Shown: positions 17,181 to 26,065, numbered from the stretch's first letter. The stretch: DNA of 64,000 nucleotides from Blautia coccoides (GCF_034355335.1 NZ_CP136422.1:4250501-4314500), one strand, 5' to 3'. Translations and numbers: made by a program. The notes: generated by a model from the sequence alone, not told the origin.

Positions 17181-20100
17181 TCAGTTAGATTTCTTTACTC
17201 TGCGGAATCTCTTATATCCGGCAAAGATAAGACCAGCAGCAGAAACTCCCATCATAGCGAATAATGCGACAAATGGCGTATTGTCACCTGTTTTTGGTGA
17301 ATTGCTTGTTTTTGTTGGTGTACTAGGTTCTTCTGGTGTCGTAGGGAATTCTGGTTTTTCTTTGACCGTCACAGTCTGCCCCTCGTCCTTGATATCTTTA
17401 TGTTCTTCTACCTTGGTAGGCTCGTCTGGATTGGACGTATCGTACAATTCTTCAAACGTCACAAGCTCTTTACTGCCAAGTTCCGAAGCATTGAACGTAA
17501 ATTCAATCTGAACTTCCATCTGACTGTCTGTGGCGGTGAAAGTAAGGTCATTTTCCACACGTTTACCATTCACCAGAAGTTCTGCATTTTCAGACTTCAC
17601 CATTTCCCAACCTTTAAGAGTATATTTCACGCCTTTTTCCAAACCGTCTAAAGTAACCGTATCGACAATCGTTACTTTGTTGTCTGCTTTAATCGTCTTT
17701 TCACCTGTTACCTTGTCTGTGGCGGTTGTGTGCATAGTGATAATACGTTCCGTAATCGTCACCGTTTGCCCCTCGTTCTCTATGTCTTTGTGTTCTGCCA
17801 CCTTGATAGGCTCGTCTGGATTGGATAAATCGTACAATTCTTCAAAGGTCACAAGTTCTTTGCCGCCAAGAGTAGAAGCGTTGAATGTATAGGAAACCTC
17901 AACTTCCATTTCTGATTTTTTCGCTGTGAATGTGTAATCACTTTCTACAGGCTTACCGTCAATCAAAAGCTGTGCATTTTCAGACTTCACCATCTGCCAG
18001 CCTTTTAGCTGATATTTTGTGCCTTTCTTCAAACCATCTAAAGTGACCGTATCAACGATAGTTACATTTTTACCAGCAACGATGGATTTTTCACCTGTCA
18101 CTTTGTCGGTAGCAGTTGTATGGATAGCGATTTCCGGCTCATAATCATCTGTGAGTGTACCTAAATCAACAACAACTTTGTTTCTTGATACCACGACATC
18201 AAACGCCGGAATCAACGTCATTCCCTTGTTGGAATCGCAGCGTAATTCTTCGATTATGTAAGTATCATAGAGCAAAGCACCTTTGCTATCGTCTGCTGTG
18301 GAAGTACCGAACCAGATACCGTCCTCACTGTTTTTTCCAGCGTTGGTATTTTGTTTATGAGATACCCAATCAGAGAAAGTGGAGAATTGACCGTTTGCGT
18401 CCGTAACAATAATATGGCTCTCACCAGTCGTCTTACTTGTGATCCTAAAGGGAACATTCGCAAGTCGCTTGTGAGTACCGTCACCAATTTTCACACCCTC
18501 AATATCCCCACGGATAATCTGGTTGTAGATGGAATGTGCTTCATCTGTTAAATCCACGATTTCACCGTCATTCACAATGTCAAACTCACGGTCAACCGCA
18601 CCAGTTGTCAAATACCCTGTCGGACTTTTGGATTCTGAAATTTTATAGTGACCGTAAGGAAGTGTATCAGCGTCAGTCGTAGCGATACCGTCAACGCCTG
18701 TATGGATTGTCTTGACTGTTTCATTTTTGTTGTATAATTTGCCATCTACCAATACCGCATTATCATTTAAGGAAATGATTTCAAAGGCAGTATCTTTCAA
18801 TGTTGCACCGCCTTGTGGTTTTGTGTCTTTTGTTTCAAGGTCACGCTTTTGGATTCTCACACCTCCACGGATAATATTGTCCGATACGGAATACTGGTTG
18901 CTGCCGCTTAATGCTGCAAGTTCGCCATCTTCTGTAATCTGTGCCACATACACGCCTTTTATCTGTTCAGAACTTCCAGCGGCTTGCATATAAGCACCAT
19001 CTAACAAGTAACCGTTTGGAGCAGCTTTTTCTTCTACAGTGATAGTACCAAGCGGTAAACAGATAGTACCGTTTTGTGTATAGAAGCTGTCACCAGATAC
19101 CTTATAGGAATCTGCCAATCTTGTGATATAGTGGATAGTGTTATCGCTGCCTTTTTCCGCTTTTGTCTTTGTCGTCCATGTGCGTGTTGGTTCTGATGGA
19201 AGATTATCTTTTGTGTAATAACCGTCATAATACTTCCAGACGAACTCCGCACCCTCTAAAGAAGCGTTACCCTGTGCGGTTGCTTTTCCTGTTTCCATAT
19301 CAATTTTGAAAAGCTCAACCAAAGTGTCTGTGACTTTTGGTGTATCGCTGACTTTCAATGTGGAAGTTTCACCAGCCTTTACCGTAAGGGTATAGACGTT
19401 GTTATCTAACTGGAATCCTTTTGGAGCTTCGATTTCTTTTACATAGTATGTAGAAGCTCTCAACTCCACCGTATCCGTATTCCCGTTGCCATCTGTCATA
19501 AGTGTGGCAACTGATTTCGTGCAGCCTTTATCAGAATAGACACCATAAGTCGCACCAGATAAAGAATAGCAGTCATTAGATTTTGTAATCGCTGTATTAC
19601 TGGACGATTTCTGAATCTTGCCATCACCGACAGCTAACTTCGCCCAGAACTGTCCTAAGTCCTGTCCTTCACCAACATAGATGTAACCACCGCAATCGTA
19701 ACGGTCTTTATTTTCTTTAGCGAAAGCCTTTGCGTTCTCATAGACTTCTGACTGGATTTTCTCTGACACTTCATCATAGGCAGCTCGTACATTGTTGTAC
19801 CCCCAGCCTAAGTGAACGCTCAATCTTCGCCAGACAACACATTGTTCCAACAGATAGACTTGTTTGCTGGAAAGACTGTGCTTTTCTGCATACTGTTTGA
19901 CGTATTCCAGATTCAACGCCACATCAGATATTTGGTCGTCGCTCATTCGCTCCGTTGCATTGATACGATTCTTATATCCCGATTGGAAATTTGTGTTTAT
20001 ATCAATACAGTAGGCAATCTGCCCGTCAGCGTTCATTATGCTTTCTTCAAAGCTGGAAACCTCTGAACCGCCATTGTCAATCTTGACGATTGTTCCTGCT

Positions 20101-20219
20101 TTACCGTCCGTAGTAGTATAGACGGAATCCGCAGCATGAACCTGTGTGACAGGTAATGCAGTAAATACGGTTGCAAGGGTAAGTACACCTGTAAGCAATC
20201 GCTTCATAATCTTTTTCAT
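17181..20219 (-). CDS. Wall-anchored surface protein with thioester and VaFE domains
   Basis: A roughly 1,012-residue exported adhesin-like protein. Order: signal peptide ending near QVHA; an N-terminal thioester (TQXA-type) domain with Cys in YCIDINTNF; several SpaA/Cna-B-like isopeptide domains (about 200-700); two tandem VaFE repeats of about 120 residues (about 740-970) that both contain HTTATDKVTGEK and VTFEELYD; then NSPKTGDN, a membrane helix and a basic tail, which is a sortase signal. I start at MKKIMKR because it has a proper signal peptide. It lies between the element end and Orf23, so it is ICE cargo. A thioester head could form covalent bonds with host or partner cells and may aid colonisation or mating contact (inference). 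Confidence 0.88.
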   Translation of the reverse strand: MKKIMKRLLTGVLTLATVFTALPVTQVHAADSVYTTTDGKAGTIVKIDNGGSEVSSFEESIMNADGQIAYCIDINTNFQSGYKNRINATERMSDDQISDVALNLEYVKQYAEKHSLSSKQVYLLEQCVVWRRLSVHLGWGYNNVRAAYDEVSEKIQSEVYENAKAFAKENKDRYDCGGYIYVGEGQDLGQFWAKLAVGDGKIQKSSSNTAITKSNDCYSLSGATYGVYSDKGCTKSVATLMTDGNGNTDTVELRASTYYVKEIEAPKGFQLDNNVYTLTVKAGETSTLKVSDTPKVTDTLVELFKIDMETGKATAQGNASLEGAEFVWKYYDGYYTKDNLPSEPTRTWTTKTKAEKGSDNTIHYITRLADSYKVSGDSFYTQNGTICLPLGTITVEEKAAPNGYLLDGAYMQAAGSSEQIKGVYVAQITEDGELAALSGSNQYSVSDNIIRGGVRIQKRDLETKDTKPQGGATLKDTAFEIISLNDNAVLVDGKLYNKNETVKTIHTGVDGIATTDADTLPYGHYKISESKSPTGYLTTGAVDREFDIVNDGEIVDLTDEAHSIYNQIIRGDIEGVKIGDGTHKRLANVPFRITSKTTGESHIIVTDANGQFSTFSDWVSHKQNTNAGKNSEDGIWFGTSTADDSKGALLYDTYIIEELRCDSNKGMTLIPAFDVVVSRNKVVVDLGTLTDDYEPEIAIHTTATDKVTGEKSIVAGKNVTIVDTVTLDGLKKGTKYQLKGWQMVKSENAQLLIDGKPVESDYTFTAKKSEMEVEVSYTFNASTLGGKELVTFEELYDLSNPDEPIKVAEHKDIENEGQTVTITERIITMHTTATDKVTGEKTIKADNKVTIVDTVTLDGLEKGVKYTLKGWEMVKSENAELLVNGKRVENDLTFTATDSQMEVQIEFTFNASELGSKELVTFEELYDTSNPDEPTKVEEHKDIKDEGQTVTVKEKPEFPTTPEEPSTPTKTSNSPKTGDNTPFVALFAMMGVSAAGLIFAGYKRFRRVKKSN

Positions 20220-20246
20220 AATGTTTGATTCTCCTTTCATTTTGGG

Positions 20247-20277
20247 TAAAAAAATAGACGCTCATTGTTGAACGTCT
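20247..20277 (-). terminator. Hairpin with T-run before the surface protein gene
   Basis: On the minus strand a 9-base-pair stem with one G-U pair (AGACGTTCA with TGAGCGTCT) is followed by ATTTTTTT and then the gene's ribosome binding site. With no minus-strand gene upstream inside the element, it is either a leader attenuator or a shield against transcripts entering from the chromosome. Confidence 0.6.
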
Positions 20278-20424
20278 TAGTTGCTGAAACCATTGGAACT
20301 ATGTAGGATAGCTTGCTTCATCTTCATTTTTCTATGTTTTTGTTCTTATGCAATCGTAGCAGGAAAAGGCTTGTCCTACGCAAAATGGCGTATTTTCAAG
20401 GGTTTCCAGCTATGTTGTTCTTAC

Positions 20425-20664
20425 GAGGTCGCACCAGAGCAGAAAGCGCGTACCACCTATGACAACATTCTCCGCGTTATCAAAGACCCGGATATTGTGG
20501 ACCCCATCCGTTTCTTACGTGAAAGGGAAGTTGTGCATTTCCAGCGTTTCGGAGAGACACTCCGTTCCGTACAGGAAGAACTGGACTTCAAGAACTTCTA
20601 TGCCTTTAACCCAAGCTTTGACATGCCCGCCAAATGCAGCTGCGATCCGGGCTGCAGCAAATGA
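20425..20664 (+). pseudogene. cotJC: 3' remnant of CotJC-type manganese catalase, cut by the ICE
   Basis: The frame from about EVAPEQKARTTYDNILR to the stop matches the C-terminal part of CotJC/manganese catalases: EQKARTTYDNIL, FLREREVVHFQRFGE, and KNFYAFNPSFD. That includes the E-x2-H metal ligands of the last helices. About the first 110-130 residues expected for the family are absent. Upstream the frame becomes unrelated sequence that belongs to the element. The 5' part should lie on the far side of the element, outside the window. The exact junction was not determined; family similarity stops at about 20,425. The remnant ends CSCDPGCSK and its stop overlaps the next start. Confidence 0.75.
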
Positions 20665-21170
20665 CATTCATGCGCCGGGAATTATTAGAAGCCATGCAAA
20701 AGGTAATTGCCACTGCACCGGAAGCCTACTCCTTTGTATACGGAGGAAAGAAATATCCCGATATCAAAGGATTCGTATACTTCTTCCCGTTGTGGGGCGG
20801 TACGGTTGTCCTTGCCGACATTGCCGGACTTCCCACATCGAAAGCTGCCTGTCAGGAAAAGATCTTCGCCTTTCATATCCATGAAGGCTCCTCTTGTGAG
20901 GAAAACGCAGAAGGGGATTTCCTCCTCACCGGCAGCCATTTAAATCCTAAGGATTGTCCGCACCCGGAACACGCCGGGGATCTGCCTCCGCTCTTTGAAA
21001 ATGACGGTTATGCCCTTTCTATGTTCTATACCAACCGGTTCGTGCCGGAGGAAATCATAGGCCGGACGGTGATCATCCATGAAAACCCTGATGACTTCAA
21101 AACACAGCCTTCAGGGGATGCCGGCAGCAAGATCGCGTGCGGGGAAATAAAAAGCAGTCTGGAAGATTAA
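20661..21170 (+). CDS. Cu/Zn superoxide dismutase-family protein
   Basis: A 169-residue protein of the SOD_Cu fold. It shows FHIHEGSSC, a second His in GSHLNP, HPEHAGDLPPL, and the C-terminal block VIIHENPDDFKTQPSGDAG followed by IACG. These are the canonical copper and zinc ligand regions, so metal binding is plausible. It has no signal peptide, which is unusual for Cu/Zn SODs and suggests a cytosolic or spore-associated role. The ATG overlaps the TGA of the catalase remnant (ATGA), so translation was coupled to cotJC. With cotJC interrupted, expression may now depend on a promoter in the element end. The N-terminal 25 residues precede the family domain. Confidence 0.85.
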   Translation: MTFMRRELLEAMQKVIATAPEAYSFVYGGKKYPDIKGFVYFFPLWGGTVVLADIAGLPTSKAACQEKIFAFHIHEGSSCEENAEGDFLLTGSHLNPKDCPHPEHAGDLPPLFENDGYALSMFYTNRFVPEEIIGRTVIIHENPDDFKTQPSGDAGSKIACGEIKSSLED

Positions 21171-21194
21171 AGAACAGCATTTCATTCCATGAAT

Positions 21195-21239
21195 AAAGGC
21201 ATTGGCAGATGCTTCTTCACCTGCCAATGCCTTTTTCTA
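21195..21239. terminator. Bidirectional terminator
   Basis: A perfect 14-base-pair stem (AAAGGCATTGGCAG with its complement) with a 12-base loop is followed by TTTTT on the plus strand and an A-rich flank on the other. It lies between the convergent SOD-like and DUF134 genes. Confidence 0.85.
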
Positions 21240-21254
21240 TTGAAAATATAAATT

Positions 21255-22004
21255 TTAATTTCCACAGTGGTGGCCGCATTCATGGGTATGTTCCCCACAG
21301 CCGCCGTTTCCGTGCTCATGCTCATGATGCGCACAAACTGTATCCGGATCGTAATTCAGGCTTCCTGCCAAAAATGCCTCCACCTGGGCATCCGCGTCTC
21401 CGCATGCTCCGGGATAAAGCTGGATTCCAGCCTCTGCCAGAGCATTTCTCGCTCCGCCGCCGATCCCTCCGCAGATAAGCACCTGTGCTCCGCACTGATT
21501 CAAGAATCCGGCCAGGGCACCATGTCCGCTGCCGTTAGTATCGATCACCTCAGAGGACACGATCTTTCCGTCCTCCACCTCATATACCTTGAACTGTTCT
21601 GTGTGTCCAAAATGCTGAAATACCTCTCCATTGTCATATGTCACTGCAATTTTCATGTTTGAATCTCCTCTCCTGAATGATTGAACGCACGCATTTCGCC
21701 GGTGTCCTTCCTGTCCGCAGAGCCTGTAGCTTCCGCCGCTGATCTCCAGAGATGATGCCTCCACCAGAAAACGGGCCAATTTCTTTCTGGCCTCTGTATA
21801 GACTGCCTGCACAGTAGCTCTTCCCACTTCCATCTGCACCGCGCACTCTTCCTGGGTATAGCCCATGTAATCGATCAGCCGGATCGTCTCATACTCCTCA
21901 ACTGTCATCCGGATCCGATGGGTAGGCTCGCTGCCCTCACCCGGCACAAAAAAACTGCATCCCGGCAGTCTGCAAATCTTTTTCTCCTTATTGGGCCTTG
22001 ACAT
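21255..22004 (-). CDS. DUF134 DNA-binding domain fused to NifX/NafY-like domain
   Basis: A roughly 249-residue two-domain protein. Residues 1-105 are DUF134, a sigma-70 region-4-like helix-turn-helix (YETIRLIDYMGYTQEECAVQ, then VGRATVQAVYTEARKKL). Residues 117-225 are a dinitrogenase iron-molybdenum cofactor family domain starting MKIAVTYDNGEVFQHFGHTEQF. The tail is rich in His, Cys and Gly (HHEHEHGNGGCGEHTHECGHHCG), likely a metal-binding sequence. The start is placed at MSRPNKEKK because GGAGGTGGAGGG immediately precedes it. The family is linked to Fe-S or metal-dependent control of transcription, but targets are unknown. The symmetric operator in its promoter suggests autoregulation (inference). 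Confidence 0.88.
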   Translation of the reverse strand: MSRPNKEKKICRLPGCSFFVPGEGSEPTHRIRMTVEEYETIRLIDYMGYTQEECAVQMEVGRATVQAVYTEARKKLARFLVEASSLEISGGSYRLCGQEGHRRNACVQSFRRGDSNMKIAVTYDNGEVFQHFGHTEQFKVYEVEDGKIVSSEVIDTNGSGHGALAGFLNQCGAQVLICGGIGGGARNALAEAGIQLYPGACGDADAQVEAFLAGSLNYDPDTVCAHHEHEHGNGGCGEHTHECGHHCGN

Positions 22005-22048
22005 CCCTCCACCTCCCAACAGCACGCCGCTTACTCATGCGTTCTTTA

Positions 22049-22089
22049 TTGACATATGCCCATTATACCATATTGTTAGCATATGTCAA
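22049..22089 (-). promoter_or_regulatory. Promoter spanned by an 11-base-pair inverted repeat
   Basis: The arms TTGACATATGC and GCATATGTCAA are perfect complements 19 bases apart. On the minus strand the outer arm supplies the -35 TTGACA and TATAAT follows after 16 bases, giving a near-consensus promoter for the DUF134 gene. The same arm on the plus strand is TTGACA with TATTGT 16 bases on, a weaker opposite promoter. It is probably the operator of a dimeric regulator. Confidence 0.75.
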
Positions 22090-22176
22090 CTATATTATAA
22101 ATCTGCTTTTCATCTCTTACCAAAACTTAGGTGCGGACCTCATCCCGTTCCCCATCCCGTTCATTTATTCATTCAT

Positions 22177-23361
22177 TTAATTATGATTCGCCATTCTGAA
22201 TATCTCATACACATCCTTCTGCCACAGCACCTTAAAATTCGCCACCGAAAACGTATCCTTTCCCGTAGCCCTCTCAGCCATATCCATTAATTCCTCCTCT
22301 GTCAGCACTCCGGCCTCCAGTTCTCCCAGGCAAACGGGCATCTCCAGGCTCCTGAAATATTCCACTGTTTTCCGGATTCCTTCTCTGGCAGCGGTCACAT
22401 CATCCTCCGCCTGCACACCCCACACCTTTCTTCCGTACTGCGCAAACCGTGCCGACTCCTCCATATATACATACAAAGCCCAGGCCTCCCAGACAGCAGA
22501 CAGGCTGGCCCCGTGTGCCACATCATATTTGGCGCTTAACTCATGTCCTATTTTATGAGGAGCAAAATCCTTCTCTGCCCCAAGTCCTGTAATTCCATTG
22601 TGGGAAAGACTGCTGCACCACATCAGCTCACTCATGGCCTCATAATCCGTATGATCCTCCAAGGCCTTTCTGCCGTTTTCGATCACGGTTCTAAGAAGCG
22701 CCTCCGCAATTTCATCTGTCATCTGATTCCCCTTTGTATGGGTAAAATACCTGTCCAAAGTGTGCATCATAATATCCACAATTCCGCATGTCACCTGATA
22801 TTTTGGCAGAGTGTAGGTAAGCTCCGGATTCATAATGGCAAATTTCACCCGGTTTAGATCCGTACTCAGTCCCTGTTTTCTTCCAATCTCTTCATTCGTC
22901 AACACCGCGGAATCGCTCATCTCACTCCCTGCAGCCGCAATGGTCAGGACTACGCCCACCGGAAGACTCTTAGTAAGCGGCACCTTCTGCGTCCAAATAT
23001 CCCAAAGTGAAGTTTCCGGGTTTGCGGTTCCATGGGCAATGCCTTTTGCCGTATCAATAGAACTTCCTCCGCCCACAGCCAGGATAAAGTCTGCCCCAAA
23101 AGAGGCAGCCGCTTTCACGCCCGCTTCTGCAAAGGAGAGGAGCGGGTTTGGCTTAACTCCACCCCATTCCTTGAACACGATCCCTGCGTCTTCAAGTTCT
23201 GCTTCGATCCTGTCCAGCAGTCCGCTTCTTTTTACACTGCCTCCACCATAGACAAGAAACACCCTGCTTCCGCCCCACTTTTTAACCTCCTCTGCTGTTT
23301 TCTTCTCTGCGTCTTTTCCGAATACCACTTCTGTAGGTGCGTAATAAATAAATTCCTGCAT
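22177..23361 (-). CDS. Iron-containing alcohol dehydrogenase (YqhD/BDH type)
   Basis: A 394-residue NAD(P)H-dependent alcohol or aldehyde reductase of the group III metal-dependent family. The N-terminal nucleotide-binding domain shows VYGGGSVKRSGL and AVGGGSSIDTAKGIA. The helical C-domain supplies iron ligands in the DIMMHTLDRYFTH and APHKIGHELSAKYDVAHGASLSA regions. Length is normal for butanol dehydrogenase-like members. AGGAG lies before the ATG. It stands upstream of the DUF134 gene on the same strand and is divergent from the aldo/keto reductase; both are redox enzymes for aldehyde disposal. The cofactor and substrate are not decided by sequence. Confidence 0.93.
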   Translation of the reverse strand: MQEFIYYAPTEVVFGKDAEKKTAEEVKKWGGSRVFLVYGGGSVKRSGLLDRIEAELEDAGIVFKEWGGVKPNPLLSFAEAGVKAAASFGADFILAVGGGSSIDTAKGIAHGTANPETSLWDIWTQKVPLTKSLPVGVVLTIAAAGSEMSDSAVLTNEEIGRKQGLSTDLNRVKFAIMNPELTYTLPKYQVTCGIVDIMMHTLDRYFTHTKGNQMTDEIAEALLRTVIENGRKALEDHTDYEAMSELMWCSSLSHNGITGLGAEKDFAPHKIGHELSAKYDVAHGASLSAVWEAWALYVYMEESARFAQYGRKVWGVQAEDDVTAAREGIRKTVEYFRSLEMPVCLGELEAGVLTEEELMDMAERATGKDTFSVANFKVLWQKDVYEIFRMANHN

Positions 23362-23833
23362 ATAATATCTCTCCTTTTTTCATCAATAACAGACGGATAT
23401 CAGCCTGCCCTGCAGCCGCTCCGTATCCTTGCAGCCACAGACAAAAATCCATGCCAAATGACTTTATCCATGAGATTTTTGTCCGGCTGCCGGATCGTTA
23501 CGTTAATCATCACTACCGGACAGCTTATGACTAAGCCTTTATATCCAGTATACTTTATTTTCTCATTGATTTCTATGAAAAAAAACCTAATAATTCAGGA
23601 AATCCCTTGTAATCCTCCTGCATAGAATGATAAAATAGATATCAGGTAACTTTGTCCAGTTTCTTCACAGTTACGGGCAAAATCCATGCAGAACCGTCTC
23701 TGGCAATATCTTTTTATCCGGCTGCTGAATGTTTGCTTACGACCAATGCAGCAAATGCAAAGGCCTGCTGGAATAGTTACCGTAACAGCTACTATTAAAA
23801 CCATTTTGACTGAAATGAGGAGGTTTTTACACT
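23362..23833. other. Intergenic region with a repeated structured motif
   Basis: This 472-base divergent gap has no gene. It holds an inverted repeat GACAAAAATC/GATTTTTGTC, followed by a motif reading CCGGCTGCCGGAT. A second, diverged copy of the same block lies about 230 bases on: both copies share CAAAATCCATGC followed by a T-rich arm and CCGGCTGC. They may be operators or structured leader elements for the flanking reductases. A GAGGAGG site stands before the aldo/keto reductase start. Confidence 0.45.
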
Positions 23834-24958
23834 ATGGAATACCGTAAATTTGAAAATCTGGGCGTATCACCGTCCCTTCTGGGCTTTGGCTGTATGCGCC
23901 TTCCACAGACACCAGACGGAAATATTGACGAGGCAGAAGCAGAGAGAATGCTGGACCGCGCACTTCAGGCGGGAGTCACATACATAGATACAGCCTATCC
24001 ATACCACAACGGAGACAGTGAACCATTTGTGGGAAAGGTACTGAAAAAATATGACCGCAGCAGTTTCTATCTGGCGACCAAACTGCCTGTATGGAATGTA
24101 AAAACAATTGATGACGCAAAGCGCATTTTCCAGGAACAACTTGACCGCCTGGAAGTTGACTATGTAGATTTCTATCTGCTTCACTGTCTGGACAAAGAAA
24201 AATGGCAGACGGTTCTGGATCTGGGAATCATTCCTTATATGGAAGAAATGAAAAAAGAAGGAAAAATCAAATTCTTCGGCTTTTCCTTCCACGATGATTT
24301 TGAAACCTTTAAGACCATTGCCACTTACCGCAAATGGGATTTCTGTCAGATCCAGTACAACTATGTGGACACTGATATCCAGGCCGGAGATAAAGGCTAT
24401 GAGCTGACAAAGGAACTGGGCATTCCGCTGGTGATCATGGAGCCGGTCAAAGGCGGTTCTCTTGCCACTCTGCCGGATGCAGTGACAGAACCCTTCAAAG
24501 ATTACAAGCCAAACTCCAGCATTTCCTCCTGGGCACTTCGCTGGGTGGCCAGCAAATCCAATGTAAAAGTGGTTTTGAGCGGCATGACTACAATGGAGCA
24601 GGTGGAAGACAATCTGAACACCTTTGAAAACTTTACACCTCTCAATCTGAAAGAGAAGGAAATCGTAGCTGATGTGGCCACTGCCATCAAACAGAGGACG
24701 AAAAACGGCTGTACCGGATGCGCGTACTGTATGCCATGTCCCTTCGGCGTCAACATACCGCAGAATTTCCGCATCTGGAACGATCTGTCCATGTATGAAA
24801 ATAAAGAGCAGGCTAAACGCGCCTACTTTAATGATCTGGAAGAGGATGCCCGCGCTGACCATTGCCAGAAATGCGGCAAATGCGAGGAAGTCTGTCCCCA
24901 GGCCATGTCCATCCGGGATGATCTGGAACGTGTAAAAGAAACCATGGAGAATCTTTGA
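23834..24958 (+). CDS. Aldo/keto reductase with C-terminal 4Fe-4S dicluster
   Basis: A 374-residue oxidoreductase. The TIM-barrel aldo/keto reductase domain (about 1-275) has the catalytic set Asp/Tyr in IDTAYPYHNG, Lys in LATKLP and His in FYLLHCLD. The C-terminal part carries two ferredoxin-like clusters: CTGCAYCMPCPFGV and, about 55 residues later, CQKCGKCEEVCPQ. This architecture is common in clostridia, where it probably couples ferredoxin to carbonyl reduction. GAGGAGG lies ten bases upstream of the ATG. An alpha/beta hydrolase gene follows in the same direction after 104 bases. Confidence 0.94.
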   Translation: MEYRKFENLGVSPSLLGFGCMRLPQTPDGNIDEAEAERMLDRALQAGVTYIDTAYPYHNGDSEPFVGKVLKKYDRSSFYLATKLPVWNVKTIDDAKRIFQEQLDRLEVDYVDFYLLHCLDKEKWQTVLDLGIIPYMEEMKKEGKIKFFGFSFHDDFETFKTIATYRKWDFCQIQYNYVDTDIQAGDKGYELTKELGIPLVIMEPVKGGSLATLPDAVTEPFKDYKPNSSISSWALRWVASKSNVKVVLSGMTTMEQVEDNLNTFENFTPLNLKEKEIVADVATAIKQRTKNGCTGCAYCMPCPFGVNIPQNFRIWNDLSMYENKEQAKRAYFNDLEEDARADHCQKCGKCEEVCPQAMSIRDDLERVKETMENL

Positions 24959-25062
24959 TTTTTCGTATATTGTTCCCCTGATTTCCATATACTGTAAACG
25001 CCGGAGTGACCGCAAAATACAGAACTGCTGCACACCGGAAAGGTATAAAGGAGCATAGATAC

Positions 25063-26019
25063 ATGAAGGAAAAATTATCTTCCAAAACTTTAAAGCATGC
25101 TGCCATCGCAGGAGCAGGTATCTGCGTGGGTGCCTCCTATGTGCTCACCAGCTTTCTGCGCCGATTTGCCCTCTCCCGTACATTTCCCATGTACCGGACG
25201 GAGCGGAAAAGCACAGACAAGCCAGATCCCTTAGGCGACTTTCTCCGTCCCGGCAAGGAATGGATCAAAAAGGAAGCCTCCCCGGTGACACTGATCAACC
25301 GGGACAGCATGAAGCTGAACGGGCTGTTTCTCCCATCCATACAGGCGGGAAGCACCCGCTATGTGATCCTCTGTCACGGATACCGCAACAACTGCTGCGA
25401 ACTGGGCGTATATGCCAGACATTTTTGGCACAGGGGATACTCTGTCCTTCTGCCGGATGCCAGAGGACACGGGGACAGTGAAGGCAAATACATCGGCATG
25501 GGATGGCAGGAGAGAAAAGATATACTGGAATGGGTTGATTTTCTCCGCCAGAAAGACCCCAAATCCCAGATTGTCCTGATGGGCATTTCCATGGGTGCGG
25601 CTACCGTTATGATGGCTTCCGGCGAAAATCTTCCGTCTAATGTGAAGGCTATTATTGAGGACTGCGGATATACCAGCGTCTGGGAAGAATTCAGCGTGCA
25701 GATCCATAATTATTTCCATCTGCCGCCCTTCCCGTTTCTGTACCTGTCCTCCCTTGCTTCCAGGATCCGTTACGGTTTTTCCTTCAAGGAAGCCAGCGCC
25801 ATACGGCAGGTGGCAAAATGCAACCGCCCTATTCTTTTCATTCACGGCTCAAAGGACGCGTTTGTTCCCTTCTACATGCTGAACAAGCTGTACCATGCAG
25901 CCAAATGTGAAAAAGAAAAACTGGTCATTGACGGCGCAGGCCACGCACTTTCCTGTGCCACTGACCCAAAACTGTATTTTCGCACCATTGACCAATTCCT
26001 GGATAAATATATCATTTAA
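25063..26019 (+). CDS. Alpha/beta hydrolase, membrane-anchored
   Basis: A roughly 318-residue serine hydrolase. An N-terminal hydrophobic stretch (about 12-35) suggests an anchor or uncleaved signal. The hydrolase domain has the oxyanion motif CHGYRNN, the nucleophile in GISMGAA, an acid in HGSKDAFVP and the His in DGAGHAL, so the triad is complete. I start it at the ATG after AAAGGAG. Relatives are annotated as lysophospholipase-like or cell-envelope esterases, and the substrate is unknown. A strong bidirectional terminator follows. Confidence 0.88.
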   Translation: MKEKLSSKTLKHAAIAGAGICVGASYVLTSFLRRFALSRTFPMYRTERKSTDKPDPLGDFLRPGKEWIKKEASPVTLINRDSMKLNGLFLPSIQAGSTRYVILCHGYRNNCCELGVYARHFWHRGYSVLLPDARGHGDSEGKYIGMGWQERKDILEWVDFLRQKDPKSQIVLMGISMGAATVMMASGENLPSNVKAIIEDCGYTSVWEEFSVQIHNYFHLPPFPFLYLSSLASRIRYGFSFKEASAIRQVAKCNRPILFIHGSKDAFVPFYMLNKLYHAAKCEKEKLVIDGAGHALSCATDPKLYFRTIDQFLDKYII

Positions 26020-26023
26020 AAAC

Positions 26024-26065
26024 AGAGCTGCGGCACAGTGTAAACTTTTACTGTGCCGCAGCTCT
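26024..26065. terminator. Strong bidirectional terminator
   Basis: A perfect 16-base-pair stem (AGAGCTGCGGCACAGT and complement) with a 10-base loop and T/A flanks separates the convergent hydrolase and GH31 genes. Confidence 0.9.

Noticed and set aside
20281..20424. Extension of the catalase frame upstream with an ATG at 20281
   Set aside because: The first 48 residues have no similarity to CotJC and resemble translated element end; similarity starts only at about 20,425.
23867..25033. A 388-codon open frame antisense to the aldo/keto reductase
   Set aside because: The plus strand encodes a full reductase with all catalytic and cluster motifs; the antisense product has no family features and no start signal.
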